A stretch of DNA of 64,000 nucleotides from Vreelandella aquamarina (GCF_020075495.1 NZ_JABYQT010000002.1:248001-312000), one strand, 5' to 3'; counted from the first letter of the stretch, positions 19,125-28,585 are shown. The notes: generated by a model not told the origin, from the letters alone. A program made the numbers and translations.

Positions 19125-19886
19125 GTGACTCATCGCGACCAGATAGTAGCCGCCTGTGATCATCAGTTGCGCGCCGCTACCTTCAAGGATTACACCATCA
19201 ATGGGCTGCAAGTGGCCGGACGTGAGCAGGTCAAGCGCGTGATGAGCGGTGTTACCGCAAGCCAGGCACTGCTCGATGAGGCGGTAGCCTGGCAAGCCGA
19301 TATGGTACTGGTCCATCACGGTTATTTCTGGAAAAACGAGCCGGTTGCCATCACCGGCATGAAGCACCGGCGCATCAAGACGTTGATCGATCACGATATC
19401 AACCTGCTGGCTTATCATCTGCCGCTGGATGCGCACAGTGAAATGGGCAACAACGCCGAACTCGCCCGGCACCTGGGCTGGAAGGTGGAAGGTTGCCTGG
19501 ATGGCGAGCTGGGCGACGGCTTGCTATGGTCAGGGCGCTTGCCGCAGCGCCAGAGCCTGGCCGTGCTCGGCGAACAGATCGGTCTTACCCTGACGCGTAC
19601 GCCGCTGTTGATCGAGGCGCCGGGTGTTGGTGATATCGAGCGGATTGCCTGGTGCACCGGCGGGGCGCAGGACATGATTACCACGGCGTTTGAGGCGGGT
19701 GCTCAGGCGTTTGTCTCCGGTGAAATTTCCGAGCGCACCACGCACCTGGCTCGTGAGCTGGGAATTCACTACATCGCTGCCGGGCATCATGCCACGGAGC
19801 GCTATGGCGTGCAGGCATTGGGGGAATGGCTTGCTGATGAGTACGCGATCGAACATCGCTTTGTCGATATAGATAACCCCGCCTGA
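19125..19886 (+). CDS. Nif3-like dinuclear metal centre protein (YbgI family)
   Basis: Toroidal hexameric protein with a dinuclear metal site; GTP cyclohydrolase-like activity and roles in DNA repair have been proposed, but the cellular function is unsettled. The metal-binding motifs are visible as LVHHGYFW near residue 64, a HLPLDAHSEMGNN motif, and C-terminal AFVSGEISERTTHLARE and AAGHHATER. GTG at 19125 is chosen because AAGGAG ends five bases upstream (253 aa, close to E. coli YbgI); an upstream start at 19080 lacks a site. Single gene between divergent algW and convergent zapG. Confidence 0.9.
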   Translation: MTHRDQIVAACDHQLRAATFKDYTINGLQVAGREQVKRVMSGVTASQALLDEAVAWQADMVLVHHGYFWKNEPVAITGMKHRRIKTLIDHDINLLAYHLPLDAHSEMGNNAELARHLGWKVEGCLDGELGDGLLWSGRLPQRQSLAVLGEQIGLTLTRTPLLIEAPGVGDIERIAWCTGGAQDMITTAFEAGAQAFVSGEISERTTHLARELGIHYIAAGHHATERYGVQALGEWLADEYAIEHRFVDIDNPA

Positions 19887-19902
19887 CCCAAGGGTGGCGG
19901 GG
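19877..19902. terminator. Possible hairpin between nif3-like gene and zapG
   Basis: CCCCGCC (19877-19883) pairs with GGCGGGG (19896-19902) around the stop codon of the nif3-like gene, with an inner CCC/GGG. There is no T-tract on either side, so terminator activity is doubtful. Confidence 0.3.
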
Positions 19903-19933
19903 CTGAGCTGCGCTTGATCGAGGCGAGTCTGAC

Positions 19934-20398
19934 TCAGTAGCGCGGCGGCTGTGGCGCGCTGGTACTGCTCTCTTTGAGGCCGAAGTTTTCCGATAGCGTG
20001 CCGTTCTTGCCGTCCGCGTAATCACGAGGAGTGGCCAGGGCGCTTTCGCCTTCAGGTGAAGAGGCGTCTGGCGCGGCAGGCTGGGTCGCCGCCTGGCGCG
20101 CTTTCAGTGCAGCCGGAGTATTGCTGCCCAGGTGCCACTCCTTCACCTCCTCGGTGATCTGCTTCTCGAGCTGGTCGGCTTCGGCACGAATGCTGTCCAG
20201 GCGCTCGAAGACGCCGGTCAGATGGCCTCCCATGCCCTTTTTCAGTTCGGCAATCTGATGTTCTCGTTCCAATAGCGTTTGACGCAAGGAGGCATTTTGG
20301 CGCTCTCCCTTGCTAAACAGACGATAGCATCCCAAACCGATGACGAAGCCGATAAGTATGCCAATGATGGCAAAGGTATAAGGCGAGCTTGCTTCCAC
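19934..20398 (-). CDS. zapG: ZapG/YhcB, membrane-anchored division and envelope protein (DUF1043)
   Basis: Inner-membrane protein with one N-terminal transmembrane helix and a cytoplasmic coiled coil; in E. coli it interacts with divisome and elongasome proteins and balances envelope precursor synthesis. Here the membrane segment is FAIIGILIGFVIGLGCYRLF (residues 9-28), followed by a coiled coil of about 70 residues (NASLRQTLLEREHQIAEL onwards) and a proline-rich tail. 154 aa, starting with GTG preceded by GGGAG. It is divergent from zapE. Confidence 0.92.
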   Translation of the reverse strand: MEASSPYTFAIIGILIGFVIGLGCYRLFSKGERQNASLRQTLLEREHQIAELKKGMGGHLTGVFERLDSIRAEADQLEKQITEEVKEWHLGSNTPAALKARQAATQPAAPDASSPEGESALATPRDYADGKNGTLSENFGLKESSTSAPQPPRY

Positions 20399-20467
20399 AG
20401 TTTTCTCCCTGACACTTGGTGCGCCCCGCTACCCGCGGGCAAACGGTTTGCGAACGAATCAATCTGC

Positions 20468-20498
20468 ATTATAGGCGTCGATTGGTTGGTCAGGTCAA
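20468..20498 (-). promoter_or_regulatory. Candidate zapG promoter
   Basis: Minus strand: TTGACC (20493-20498) and a perfect TATAAT (20468-20473), spaced 19 bp, which is longer than ideal. Predicted leader about 60 nt. Confidence 0.45.
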
Positions 20499-20534
20499 TC
20501 CAACCATGCGCTTAGCGTGTGTGCAGCGTATAAT
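20483..20534 (+). promoter_or_regulatory. Candidate zapE -10 box with upstream dyad
   Basis: A perfect TATAAT lies at 20529-20534, 66 bp before the zapE ATG; the -35 region (20506-20511) is poor. A dyad TGGTTGG (20483-20489) / CCAACCA (20500-20506) sits just upstream, between the two divergent promoters. Confidence 0.4.
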
Positions 20535-20599
20535 CTCCCCTTTTTGAAAGGCGTTTGACCGCATCGTCAACGCCGCGCAAGACGCTTTGGAGCAAGCAC

Positions 20600-21781
20600 A
20601 TGCCAGCTACTTCTGCAGACCAAAAGGTGGGTCAGACATCGCGGCCGACCCCCCTGGAGCGCTACCGGGCTGACCTCTCGAGGGAAGACTTTCAGTACGA
20701 TGCCGCCCAGGAAATGGCGGTCAAGCACTTGCAGCGCCTTTACGATGATTTGATCAAGGCGCCCACCACCGTGCCCAAGGCGGTGATTGCCAGCGGTGGA
20801 TTCAAGGCCAGGATGGCAGGACTGTTCGGCAAGTCCTCCTCCTCGAACGAACCTGCGCTGCCTCAGGTGCAGGGGCTCTATTTCTGGGGCGGGGTAGGGC
20901 GCGGCAAGACCTACCTGGTGGATACCTTCTTTGAAGCGCTGCCGTTTCCTGAAAAGATGCGTACCCACTTTCACCGTTTCATGCAGCGGGTGCATAACGA
21001 ACTGACCCACTACAAGGGAGAGAAGAACCCGCTTGCCCTGATTGCCGGCAAGTTTGCCTCCGAGGCGCGGGTGATCTGCTTCGACGAGTTTTTCGTCAAG
21101 GATATTACCGATGCCATGATTCTGGCGACGCTGCTCGAGGCGCTGTTCGAGCGGGGCGTGGTGCTCGTGGCTACCTCGAACATCGTGCCGGATGACCTTT
21201 ACAAGGATGGTCTTCAGCGGGCACGCTTTCTTCCCGCCATTGATCTGGTCAAGCGTCACTGCGAGGTGGTCAACGTCGATTCAGGTGTCGATTACCGGCT
21301 GCGAGCCCTGGAGCGGGCAGAAATATTTCACTCGCCGCTGGACGACGCAGCCGAGCAGGAGCTTTCGCGCAGCTTTCGCGAGATCGCCGGCGGGGAGGGG
21401 GAGGCCGACGCACCGCTGGAGATCAATCATCGCGTGCTGAAAACACGCCGCCTGCACGAGAACGTCGCCTGGTTCGAGTTTCTCGAACTCTGCGACGGCC
21501 CGCGCAGTCAGAACGACTACATCGAACTTGCGCGTGGCTTCAACACCGTCCTGGTATCCAATGTCAAGCGTATGGAAGCTCGGCACGATGACCAGGCGCG
21601 GCGCTTCATCAACATGGTCGATGAGTTCTACGATCGCGGAGTAAAGCTTCTCATGTCTGCCGAAGTGCCGGTGGAAGCGCTCTATACTGACGGCAAGCTT
21701 ACCTTCGAGTTCCAGCGTACGCTGTCGCGCCTTCAGGAAATGCAGTCGCGGGAGTACCTGGCGCTACCGCACAAGCCCTGA
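20600..21781 (+). CDS. zapE: ZapE, AFG1-family ATPase of the division apparatus
   Basis: P-loop ATPase that in E. coli acts on the Z-ring during constriction and low-oxygen or heat stress; homologue of mitochondrial AFG1. Walker A GGVGRGKTYL near residue 97 in LYFWGGVGRGKT, Walker B VICFDEFFVKDITDA, and sensor LVATSNIVPDDLY. 393 aa from ATG 20600 with GGAG eight bases upstream; an alternative TTG at 20555 adds 15 residues without family similarity. Monocistronic by spacing. Confidence 0.96.
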   Translation: MPATSADQKVGQTSRPTPLERYRADLSREDFQYDAAQEMAVKHLQRLYDDLIKAPTTVPKAVIASGGFKARMAGLFGKSSSSNEPALPQVQGLYFWGGVGRGKTYLVDTFFEALPFPEKMRTHFHRFMQRVHNELTHYKGEKNPLALIAGKFASEARVICFDEFFVKDITDAMILATLLEALFERGVVLVATSNIVPDDLYKDGLQRARFLPAIDLVKRHCEVVNVDSGVDYRLRALERAEIFHSPLDDAAEQELSRSFREIAGGEGEADAPLEINHRVLKTRRLHENVAWFEFLELCDGPRSQNDYIELARGFNTVLVSNVKRMEARHDDQARRFINMVDEFYDRGVKLLMSAEVPVEALYTDGKLTFEFQRTLSRLQEMQSREYLALPHKP

Positions 21782-21820
21782 ACATCTGCAGGAGCATGGC
21801 AAGAAAAAGTCTCCAGGGGC

Positions 21821-21849
21821 TTAACTTGTCCGGTGGCTTGCTGTAGAAT
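21821..21849 (+). promoter_or_regulatory. Candidate promoter of rplM-rpsI
   Basis: TTAACT (21821-21826), 17-bp spacer, TAGAAT (21844-21849). It leaves a structured leader of about 105 nt before rplM. Confidence 0.55.
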
Positions 21850-21961
21850 GCCGCCTCGCTACACGTTGCCGGGTTGTACCGGCAACCAAAAAAAATAGGG
21901 ACGGCGCTTCACCGCCTGGCGGTGTGAGTCGCCCAACACACTTAATCTGGTGATTTCATCC
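21850..21961 (+). promoter_or_regulatory. Structured 5' leader of rplM, possible L13 autoregulatory site
   Basis: Two hairpins are visible. One is GTTGCCGG/CCGGCAAC (21865-21872 and 21879-21886, six-base loop) followed by an A-rich linker. The second has an outer GGCG/CGCC (21903-21906, 21930-21933) and an inner CACCG/CGGTG. E. coli rplM-rpsI is feedback-controlled by L13 through its leader; whether these structures are equivalent is inference. Confidence 0.5.
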
Positions 21962-22390
21962 ATGAAGACGTTCAGTGCTAAGCCGCAGTCCGTCCAGCGC
22001 GACTGGTATGTTGTCGATGCTACGGACAAGACGCTCGGTCGTCTGGCAACCGAAATTGCTCGCCGCCTGCGTGGCAAGCATAAGCCCGAATTTACTCCTC
22101 ACGTTGATACCGGCGACTACATCGTTGTCATCAATGCCGAGAAAGTCAAGGTGACTGGCAACAAGGCAGCGGCCAAGACCTATTACCGCCATACCGGTTA
22201 TCCGGGCGGTCTGCGCTCCATGACATTCGACAAGATGCTCGACCATGCGCCTGAGCGTATCATCGAGTTCGCCGTTAAAGGCATGCTGCCGAAAGGCCCT
22301 CTGGGTCGCGCCATGTATACCAAGTTGAAAGTGTACGCCGGTGCCGAGCATCCGCATGCTGCCCAGCAGCCGCTTGAACTGAACATCTGA
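21962..22390 (+). CDS. rplM: 50S ribosomal protein L13
   Basis: Early-assembly 23S rRNA-binding protein of the large subunit. 142 aa, full length, with [25 protein letters not shown] and the C-terminal [27 protein letters not shown] signature. ATG 21962 is the family start; four more codons upstream are open. Cotranscribed with rpsI, 13 bp downstream. Confidence 0.99.
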   Translation: MKTFSAKPQSVQRDWYVVDATDKTLGRLATEIARRLRGKHKPEFTPHVDTGDYIVVINAEKVKVTGNKAAAKTYYRHTGYPGGLRSMTFDKMLDHAPERIIEFAVKGMLPKGPLGRAMYTKLKVYAGAEHPHAAQQPLELNI

Positions 22391-22403
22391 GGAAATCTTC
22401 GCC

Positions 22404-22793
22404 ATGACACAGCAGTATTACGGTACCGGGCGCCGCAAGACTTCCACCGCTCGCGTGTTTATGAAGCCGGGCTCTGGCAAAATTACCGTCAACGACAAGG
22501 ACCTCGATCTCTACTTCGGTCGTGTGACGGGTCGTATGGTGGTTCGTCAGCCGCTTGAACTGACTGAAACACTGAACCAGTTCGACATCTACGTCACCGT
22601 TGCCGGTGGCGGCGGCTCCTCACAGGCAGGCGCCATTCGTCACGGTATCACTCGTGCCCTGATGAACTACAACGAAGACCTGCGTTCCACGCTGCGTGCC
22701 GCTGGCTACGTAACGCGTGACGCCCGTCAGGTCGAGCGTAAGAAAGTCGGCCTGCGTAAAGCACGTCGTCGTCCGCAGTTCTCCAAGCGTTAA
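22404..22793 (+). CDS. rpsI: 30S ribosomal protein S9
   Basis: Small-subunit protein whose C-terminal tail reaches the P-site tRNA. 129 aa with [15 protein letters not shown] at the start, the [18 protein letters not shown] core, and the invariant basic tail ending in QFSKR, where the last Arg contacts the P-site tRNA. Second gene of rplM-rpsI, followed by a strong terminator. Confidence 0.99.
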   Translation: MTQQYYGTGRRKTSTARVFMKPGSGKITVNDKDLDLYFGRVTGRMVVRQPLELTETLNQFDIYVTVAGGGGSSQAGAIRHGITRALMNYNEDLRSTLRAAGYVTRDARQVERKKVGLRKARRRPQFSKR

Positions 22794-22816
22794 TTTTTCA
22801 ACGCTATGCGGCAAAG

Positions 22817-22846
22817 CGCCCAGGCCACCGGCCTGGGCGTTTTTTA
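22817..22846 (+). terminator. Rho-independent terminator of rplM-rpsI
   Basis: Perfect 10-bp stem CGCCCAGGCC/GGCCTGGGCG with a three-base ACC loop (22827-22829) followed by T6. The rest of the 224-bp gap to petA shows no clear gene. Confidence 0.95.
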
Positions 22847-23017
22847 TTGTGCTTCTCTGTATAGTTTGAATGCCCTGCAGGCGTATACCGCGGTAGTACG
22901 AAGCAGGCGTCCGTTCGGCACGCCTTTTAAAGTGGTTGACTTGATGCAGCGCATCCGCAAACGCATGACCAAGTGCTACCATGGGCGCGGCGTTTTCTTG
23001 GATGGGAGAGGTTCTAC

Positions 23018-23617
23018 ATGGCTGAACACGGCATTAACAAGGCCCGGCGCCGTTTTCTCGTAGGCGCTACTTCCGTCATGGGAGCGGTCGGTATGGCCGG
23101 AGTGGCGGTGCCGTTTGTCGCTGCATGGAGACCAAGTGCACGCGCACGCGCGGCCGGCGCCTCGGTTCAGGCCGATATATCCAAGCTGCGTCCCGGCCAG
23201 CGAATGACCGTCGAATGGCGGGGAAGACCTGTCTGGATCATTCGCCGAACGCCGGAAATGATTGCCCGTACCCAGGCGGTTTCGCCCACCGCTCTGGCCG
23301 ACCCTGATTCCCGTCAGCCACAGCAACCGGAGTACGCCCAAGGGGGGCTTCGTTCACGTAGACCCGATATTGGTGTTTTGATCGGCCTGTGTACCCATTT
23401 TGGCTGTTCGCCCTTGTATCGGCCTGAACCCGGTGCCGCCGAGGCAAGAGGTGGTGACTGGCCCGGCGGCTTTTACTGCCCGTGCCACAGTTCACGCTTT
23501 GATCTGGCCGGGCGCGTGTATACCAACATGCCGGCGCCGACCAATCTTGAGGTGCCTCCTTATCGCTTCCTGAGCGAGGCGATTATCGAAGTCGGTGAAG
23601 ACGGGGAGCCTGGCTGA
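23018..23617 (+). CDS. petA: Rieske iron-sulfur subunit of cytochrome bc1
   Basis: High-potential 2Fe-2S subunit that takes electrons from ubiquinol at the Qo site and passes them to cytochrome c1. Cluster ligands are in C125-T-H-x-x-C130 and C154-P-C-H157. The N-terminal RRRFLVGAT plus hydrophobic anchor is a Tat-type uncleaved signal. 199 aa from ATG 23018, with GGGAGAGG upstream; the frame is open to 22973 but without a site. The stop overlaps the petB start (TGATG). Confidence 0.97.
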   Translation: MAEHGINKARRRFLVGATSVMGAVGMAGVAVPFVAAWRPSARARAAGASVQADISKLRPGQRMTVEWRGRPVWIIRRTPEMIARTQAVSPTALADPDSRQPQQPEYAQGGLRSRRPDIGVLIGLCTHFGCSPLYRPEPGAAEARGGDWPGGFYCPCHSSRFDLAGRVYTNMPAPTNLEVPPYRFLSEAIIEVGEDGEPG

Positions 23618-24867
23618 TGGGAGCGCCGAAGCGGGAAGAAAAGCAGAGCTGGCTGGAGGCGCGCTTCCCGGCACGCAGACTATGGCGAGATCATCTGGCC
23701 AATTACCATGTGCCCAGGAATCTGAACATCTGGTATCTGTTTGGTTCGCTGGCGCTGCTGATGCTGGTCAACCAGGTGCTTACCGGCATCTGGCTCACCA
23801 TGAGCTATGACCCCTCGGCCGAGGGAGCGTTTGCCTCCATCGAGTACATCATGCGCGATGTGGAGTGGGGGTGGCTGATTCGCTACCTGCATACCACGGG
23901 TGCGTCGGCGCTATTTATCGTCATGTACCTGCACATGTTTCGAGGGCTTCTGTATGGCTCCTACAAGGCGCCCCGCGAGCTTGTGTGGCTGTTCGGCATG
24001 GCGCTTTATCTGGCGTTGATGGCAGAGGCTTTCATGGGGTATCTGTTGCCCTGGGGGCAAATGTCCTACTGGGGTGCGCAGGTCATTACCTCGCTGTTTT
24101 CGGCCATACCGGGTATCGGCCCGGGGCTTGCCGAGTGGGTGCGTGGCGACTATCTGGTATCGGGTGTCACCCTGAACCGCTTTTTTGCACTGCATGTCAT
24201 TGCCCTCCCGCTGGTGATCCTGATGCTGGTGGTGCTGCATATCATGGCGCTGCACGAGGTGGGGTCAAACAACCCCGAAGGTATCGAGATCCGTCAGCAT
24301 GTCGATGCCGAAGGCAGGCCGCTGGATGGCATTCCGTTTCACCCGTACTATACGCTCAAGGATCTGGTCGGCGTGGCGGTCTTTCTGTTCGTGTTCTGTG
24401 GCGTAGTCTTCTATTTTCCCGAAGGGGGCGGCTTCTTCATCGAGGCGCCCAATTACGCGCCAGCCGACCCGTTTACCACGCCCGAGCATATTGCGCCGGT
24501 GTGGTACTTCACGCCTTTCTACGCCATCTTGCGTGCGGTCAATTTTTCCCTGTTCGGGCTGGAGGCGCGCTTTCTTGGCGTGGTGTTCATGGCAGGCGCG
24601 ATTGCCGCGCTGTTTGTGCTGCCCTGGCTTGATCGTAGCCCGGCGCGCTCCATGCGCTACAAGGGGTGGGTTTCGAAAGTCATGCTTGGGGTATTTGTCC
24701 TGAGCTTCATGGCACTGGGGGTGCTGGGCATACTGCCGTCGACGCCTCTGCGCACACATCTGGCGCAGCTGTTTACGGCGACCTATTTCGCCTACTTCCT
24801 GCTGATGCCGTTTTATACCCGCTGGGAGAAGGCCAGGCCCGTGCCGCAAAGGATAGCTAGCCCATGA
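23617..24867 (+). CDS. petB: Cytochrome b subunit of bc1 complex
   Basis: Integral membrane subunit with two b hemes and the Qo and Qi sites. 416 aa with eight or more membrane spans; paired heme His residues appear in RYLHTTGASALFIVMYLHMFRGL and RFFALHVIALPLVILMLVVLHIM. The Qo PEWY equivalent here reads APVWYFTPFYAILR (PVWY), a conservative change. Starts on the last base of the petA stop and ends overlapping petC by four bases, so the three genes form a tight operon. Confidence 0.97.
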   Translation: MGAPKREEKQSWLEARFPARRLWRDHLANYHVPRNLNIWYLFGSLALLMLVNQVLTGIWLTMSYDPSAEGAFASIEYIMRDVEWGWLIRYLHTTGASALFIVMYLHMFRGLLYGSYKAPRELVWLFGMALYLALMAEAFMGYLLPWGQMSYWGAQVITSLFSAIPGIGPGLAEWVRGDYLVSGVTLNRFFALHVIALPLVILMLVVLHIMALHEVGSNNPEGIEIRQHVDAEGRPLDGIPFHPYYTLKDLVGVAVFLFVFCGVVFYFPEGGGFFIEAPNYAPADPFTTPEHIAPVWYFTPFYAILRAVNFSLFGLEARFLGVVFMAGAIAALFVLPWLDRSPARSMRYKGWVSKVMLGVFVLSFMALGVLGILPSTPLRTHLAQLFTATYFAYFLLMPFYTRWEKARPVPQRIASP

Positions 24868-25595
24868 GCCGATGGATGCTGATACTCTGGCTGTTGATGA
24901 TGCCGTTGGCGGCGCTGGCGGATGCGTCGCGTTCGATGCCGCCGGACCTGGGCGATCAGGCATCGCTTCAGCGCGGCCTCAAGCTCTATGTTAACTACTG
25001 CCTGGGGTGTCATACGCTCGAATACCAGCGCTTCTCGCGCACGGCGGCAGATCTGGACATTCCTCAGGCGCTCATGGAAGAGCAGTTGATGTTCTCTCCC
25101 GTTCAGGCGTTTGACGACCCCATGACCAACGCATTGACAGGTGAAGCCGCACAGCAGTGGTGGGGTGTCGAGCCGCCGGATTTGACGCTGGCTGCCAAGC
25201 GTCACGGCGCCGAGTGGATCTCCGCCTACCTGCTGGGGTTTTACCAAGACACAGACCGGCCGCTCGGGGTCAATAACACGGTCGTTGAATCGGTGGCCAT
25301 GCCCAATGTACTCGAACCCCTTCAAGGTGTTCAGAAGCTGGGCTGTCCGCCGGGCGCCTCCCGTGTGCTGAGCAGGCCCGAGAATTGTCGCGAGCTTGTC
25401 CTTGCGCAACCCGGCACGTTGTCGCCTGACGAGTTCGAGCAGGTGGTCGGCGATATCAGCAATTTTCTCGCCTATGTCAGCGAGCCATCCCGGCTGAAAG
25501 CGCGGGCTATAGCGCCCGGGGTCATGGTGTTCTTGTTTGTGTTTGGCGTAATGGCGTATCTGCTCAAGCGTGAGTACTGGCGAGACGTGCGTTAG
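24864..25595 (+). CDS. petC: Cytochrome c1 subunit of bc1 complex
   Basis: Periplasmic c-type heme subunit carrying electrons from the Rieske protein to soluble cytochrome c. Signal peptide at the N-terminus (ILWLLMMPLAALADA), heme-binding CLGCH at residues 46-50, the sixth-ligand Met likely in VESVAMPNVLEPLQG, and a C-terminal membrane anchor APGVMVFLFVFGVMAYLL before a basic end. 243 aa. Last gene of petABC, upstream of sspA as in Pseudomonas. Confidence 0.97.
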   Translation: MSRWMLILWLLMMPLAALADASRSMPPDLGDQASLQRGLKLYVNYCLGCHTLEYQRFSRTAADLDIPQALMEEQLMFSPVQAFDDPMTNALTGEAAQQWWGVEPPDLTLAAKRHGAEWISAYLLGFYQDTDRPLGVNNTVVESVAMPNVLEPLQGVQKLGCPPGASRVLSRPENCRELVLAQPGTLSPDEFEQVVGDISNFLAYVSEPSRLKARAIAPGVMVFLFVFGVMAYLLKREYWRDVR

Positions 25596-25731
25596 CCAAA
25601 TGATGATGAAATGTCCGGCAGCCGCGCTGCCGTGCGCCTGCTGTTGAGCGGTAACCCTAAACAGGCTGCCTTACCATAAGGGAGCCATGGCGTGTTATTA
25701 TCCATAATTGTTTTGATGCGAGGATGCTTTC

Positions 25732-26358
25732 ATGGGTGTTGTGGCCAAGCGGTCGTCGATGATTTTTTACTCCGGTAGTGATGATCATTTCAGTCATCGT
25801 GTGCGCATTGTTCTGGCTGAAAAGGGGGTTGCTGTTGATATCGTCGATGTGAACGAAGAACAGCCGCCAGAAGATCTGGCAGACCTCAACCCGTATAACA
25901 GCGTTCCTACGCTGCTCGATCGTGATCTGGTGCTATATGAATCCAAGGTCATGATGGAATACCTGGATGAGCGTTTCCCCCATCCGCCGCTGTTGCCGGT
26001 CTACCCGGTTGCCCGCGCGCAGAGCAGGCTGTGGATGCACCGCATCGAGCGTGAATGGTGCCCCATGGTGGATCTGATTCGCAGCGGCGGGAAGAAAGAG
26101 GCCGAGAAGGCGCGCAAGGAGCTGCGTGAAAGTCTGATCGGTATTTCGCCCATCTTCGAAGACATGCCGTTCTTCATGAGCGAAGAATTCACCCTCGTGG
26201 ACTGCTGTCTTGCGCCTATCCTCTGGCGCTTGCCAGAGCTTAATATCGAGCTGCCCGAAAAGCAGGTCAAGCCGCTTTTGAGCTACATGTCACGGGTGTT
26301 TGAGCGTGAAGCGTTCAAGGCGTCCTTGAACGAGCGTGAAAAAGAGATGCGTGCTTGA
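25732..26358 (+). CDS. sspA: SspA, stringent starvation protein A
   Basis: Glutathione S-transferase-fold protein that binds RNA polymerase and modulates stationary-phase and acid-stress transcription; not an active GST. 208 aa: thioredoxin-like N-terminal domain ([23 protein letters not shown]) lacking the catalytic residue, the [19 protein letters not shown] motif, and the helical C-terminal domain with [13 protein letters not shown]. sspB follows after 56 bp, probably as one operon. Confidence 0.97.
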   Translation: MGVVAKRSSMIFYSGSDDHFSHRVRIVLAEKGVAVDIVDVNEEQPPEDLADLNPYNSVPTLLDRDLVLYESKVMMEYLDERFPHPPLLPVYPVARAQSRLWMHRIEREWCPMVDLIRSGGKKEAEKARKELRESLIGISPIFEDMPFFMSEEFTLVDCCLAPILWRLPELNIELPEKQVKPLLSYMSRVFEREAFKASLNEREKEMRA

Positions 26359-26414
26359 ATTTACTGACCCCGCCCCCTGTGGGCGGGTCTCACTAGTCAG
26401 GAGGAGGGGGTTTT

Positions 26415-26900
26415 ATGAAATCGAGCCGTCCCTATCTTGCCCGAGCGCTCTACGAGTGGTTGCTGGATAACGAATTGACGCCCTATCTGGTCGTGGATGC
26501 GACTCAGCCGGGGGTAGAGGTGCCGCGCCAGTTTGTTCAGAACGGTCAGATCGTTCTGAACGTGGCGCCAACCGCCGTGCGTGATTTGTTCATGGAGAAT
26601 CAGGCCATCGGTTTCAATGCGCGCTTTGGTGGTCAGCCGATGCAGGTGATGGTGCCGATACCTGCCCTGATTGCCATCTATGCGCGTGAAAACGGAGTGG
26701 GCATGGTGTTTGGCCACGAGCCGGAGTTGAGTGAAGAAGGCGACGACGAGGCGCTGCTTGAAGAGGTGAGTGATACATCTTCAAGGCCAGAGCTTTCGGT
26801 GACCGAGCCGGTGCCGGAAGAGGAGCTGAGTGACGAGGCCGAGCCTCCTCGGGATGCCAAGAAACCCAAGAAAAAGCCTACACTTCGCGTCGTCAAGTAA
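26415..26900 (+). CDS. sspB: SspB, ClpXP specificity-enhancing adaptor
   Basis: Adaptor that tethers ssrA-tagged proteins (and RseA fragments in E. coli) to ClpX. The N-terminal substrate-binding domain begins SSRPYLARALYEWLLDN and contains VAPTAVRDL and FGGQPMQVMVPI. A long acidic flexible linker (about residues 105-145) leads to the ClpX-binding tail LRVVK at the extreme C-terminus. 161 aa. It has a clear RBS, GGAGGAGG, and ends before a bidirectional terminator. Confidence 0.97.
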   Translation: MKSSRPYLARALYEWLLDNELTPYLVVDATQPGVEVPRQFVQNGQIVLNVAPTAVRDLFMENQAIGFNARFGGQPMQVMVPIPALIAIYARENGVGMVFGHEPELSEEGDDEALLEEVSDTSSRPELSVTEPVPEEELSDEAEPPRDAKKPKKKPTLRVVK

Positions 26901-26921
26901 TCCAGCGATGGGTAGTGCATT

Positions 26922-26959
26922 AAAAAAACCTCGCACGGGTCACCGTGCGAGGTTTTTTT
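26922..26959. terminator. Bidirectional terminator between sspB and dolP
   Basis: Stem CCTCGCACGG/CCGTGCGAGG (26929-26938, 26943-26952), loop GTCA, flanked by A7 on the left and T7 on the right, so it can act on both convergent genes. Confidence 0.94.
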
Positions 26960-26974
26960 ACACCAGACGCATGG

Positions 26975-27547
26975 TCAATCGATATATTCGAACACCTTGA
27001 CGATGCGCTGAATGCCGCCTACCGAGGAGGCCGCATTCACGATGCGGTCAGCCTCTTCGTGAGTGACCATGCCCATCAGGTAGACGCTGGCGTTTTCAGT
27101 GGTGACCTTGAGCTTTGACGAGTCGATGCGATCATTGGTGGCAAGCGTGCTGACCACGTTGGTAGTGAGCCAGGTGTCGGTCAGGCGCTGGCTTGCCGGA
27201 AGCCGAGCGGCAATGGTCAGCTCGTTGTGCACCTGGTTGACGCCACGCAGATTGCGAGCCACATCGCCTGCCTTGGTGCGTAGCTCTTCGCTAGGCACCT
27301 GGCCGACCAGCAGCAGCGCGCCGTTGTAGCTGTGAGCGCGAATGCGGGCATCGCCAAGGCGGGCGTCGGCGCGGTCAAGGGCGCGCTGGGCTTCGCGCTC
27401 GATGGTGGCATCCACCGCCTGAACGTCGTCGCTGCGCTGGCCATAATTGGAAGGGTTGGAAGCGGTGTTGGTCGCGCAGCCACTGATTAACGCAGCGGTG
27501 AGCAGGGTAGCCGCTACAAGGGCACGGGAAGAAAAGCGCAGGGCCAT
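26975..27547 (-). CDS. dolP: DolP-like BON-domain outer-membrane lipoprotein
   Basis: Dual-BON lipoprotein (YraP) that localises to the outer membrane and division site, supports envelope integrity and affects BAM in E. coli. Signal with lipobox ISGC (Cys about residue 22), then BON1 (AQRALDRADARLGDARIRAHSYNG...) and BON2 (TNVVSTLATNDRIDSSKLKVTTENASVYLMG). 190 aa from ATG 27547 with AAGGAG upstream. Downstream of diaA as in E. coli (yraM-yraN-diaA-yraP order). Confidence 0.94.
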   Translation of the reverse strand: MALRFSSRALVAATLLTAALISGCATNTASNPSNYGQRSDDVQAVDATIEREAQRALDRADARLGDARIRAHSYNGALLLVGQVPSEELRTKAGDVARNLRGVNQVHNELTIAARLPASQRLTDTWLTTNVVSTLATNDRIDSSKLKVTTENASVYLMGMVTHEEADRIVNAASSVGGIQRIVKVFEYID

Positions 27548-27593
27548 GTCGAATGACTCCTTATCCGATAAAAGTAGAGACGAGTGCGTTTGA

Positions 27594-28211
<618 letters not shown>

Positions 28212-28583
28212 TCAATAGGCATCGAACGCCGCTTTCTCCCACTGAAACTCGAGATCCGGCGGCGTGCCGGTAATGGCAAGGATATCAAAGCGGCACGGAG
28301 ATGTAAGGCCGTATCTGCCAATATACAGCGTGGCAGCCCGCACCAGACGCTTTCGCTTTGTCGGGGTGATGGTTTCCAGCGGGTGTCCGTGCTGGGTGGT
28401 AACGCGGTGCTTGACCTCGACAAACACCAGCGTTTCTCCATCGCGCATCACCAGGTCCAGCTCGCCGCCCTTTACGTGGTGATTCTGGGTGACCAGCATC
28501 AACCCCCGTGCTTGCAGCCACCTTGCAGCTAGCTGCTCGATGGCTGCACCGCGCTTGCGCGCCGTCTGGGCGTTATGGGTCAC
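28212..28583 (-). CDS. yraN: YraN, UPF0102 nuclease-fold protein
   Basis: Member of UPF0102 with a predicted PD-(D/E)XK Holliday-junction-resolvase-like fold; cellular role not established. 123 aa. The nuclease-like core is visible as ...KGGELDLVMRDGETLVFVEVKHR (E, D and E-x-K residues), followed by TPTKRKRLVRAATLYI and a C-terminal CRFDILAI. It lies between lpoA and diaA with gaps of only 2 and 24 bp. Confidence 0.93.
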   Translation of the reverse strand: MTHNAQTARKRGAAIEQLAARWLQARGLMLVTQNHHVKGGELDLVMRDGETLVFVEVKHRVTTQHGHPLETITPTKRKRLVRAATLYIGRYGLTSPCRFDILAITGTPPDLEFQWEKAAFDAY

Positions 28584-28585
28584 GT

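Noticed and set aside
22847..23017. Possible promoter (TTGACT at 22936) for petABC
   Set aside because: No acceptable -10 at 16-18 bp, so no promoter was called.
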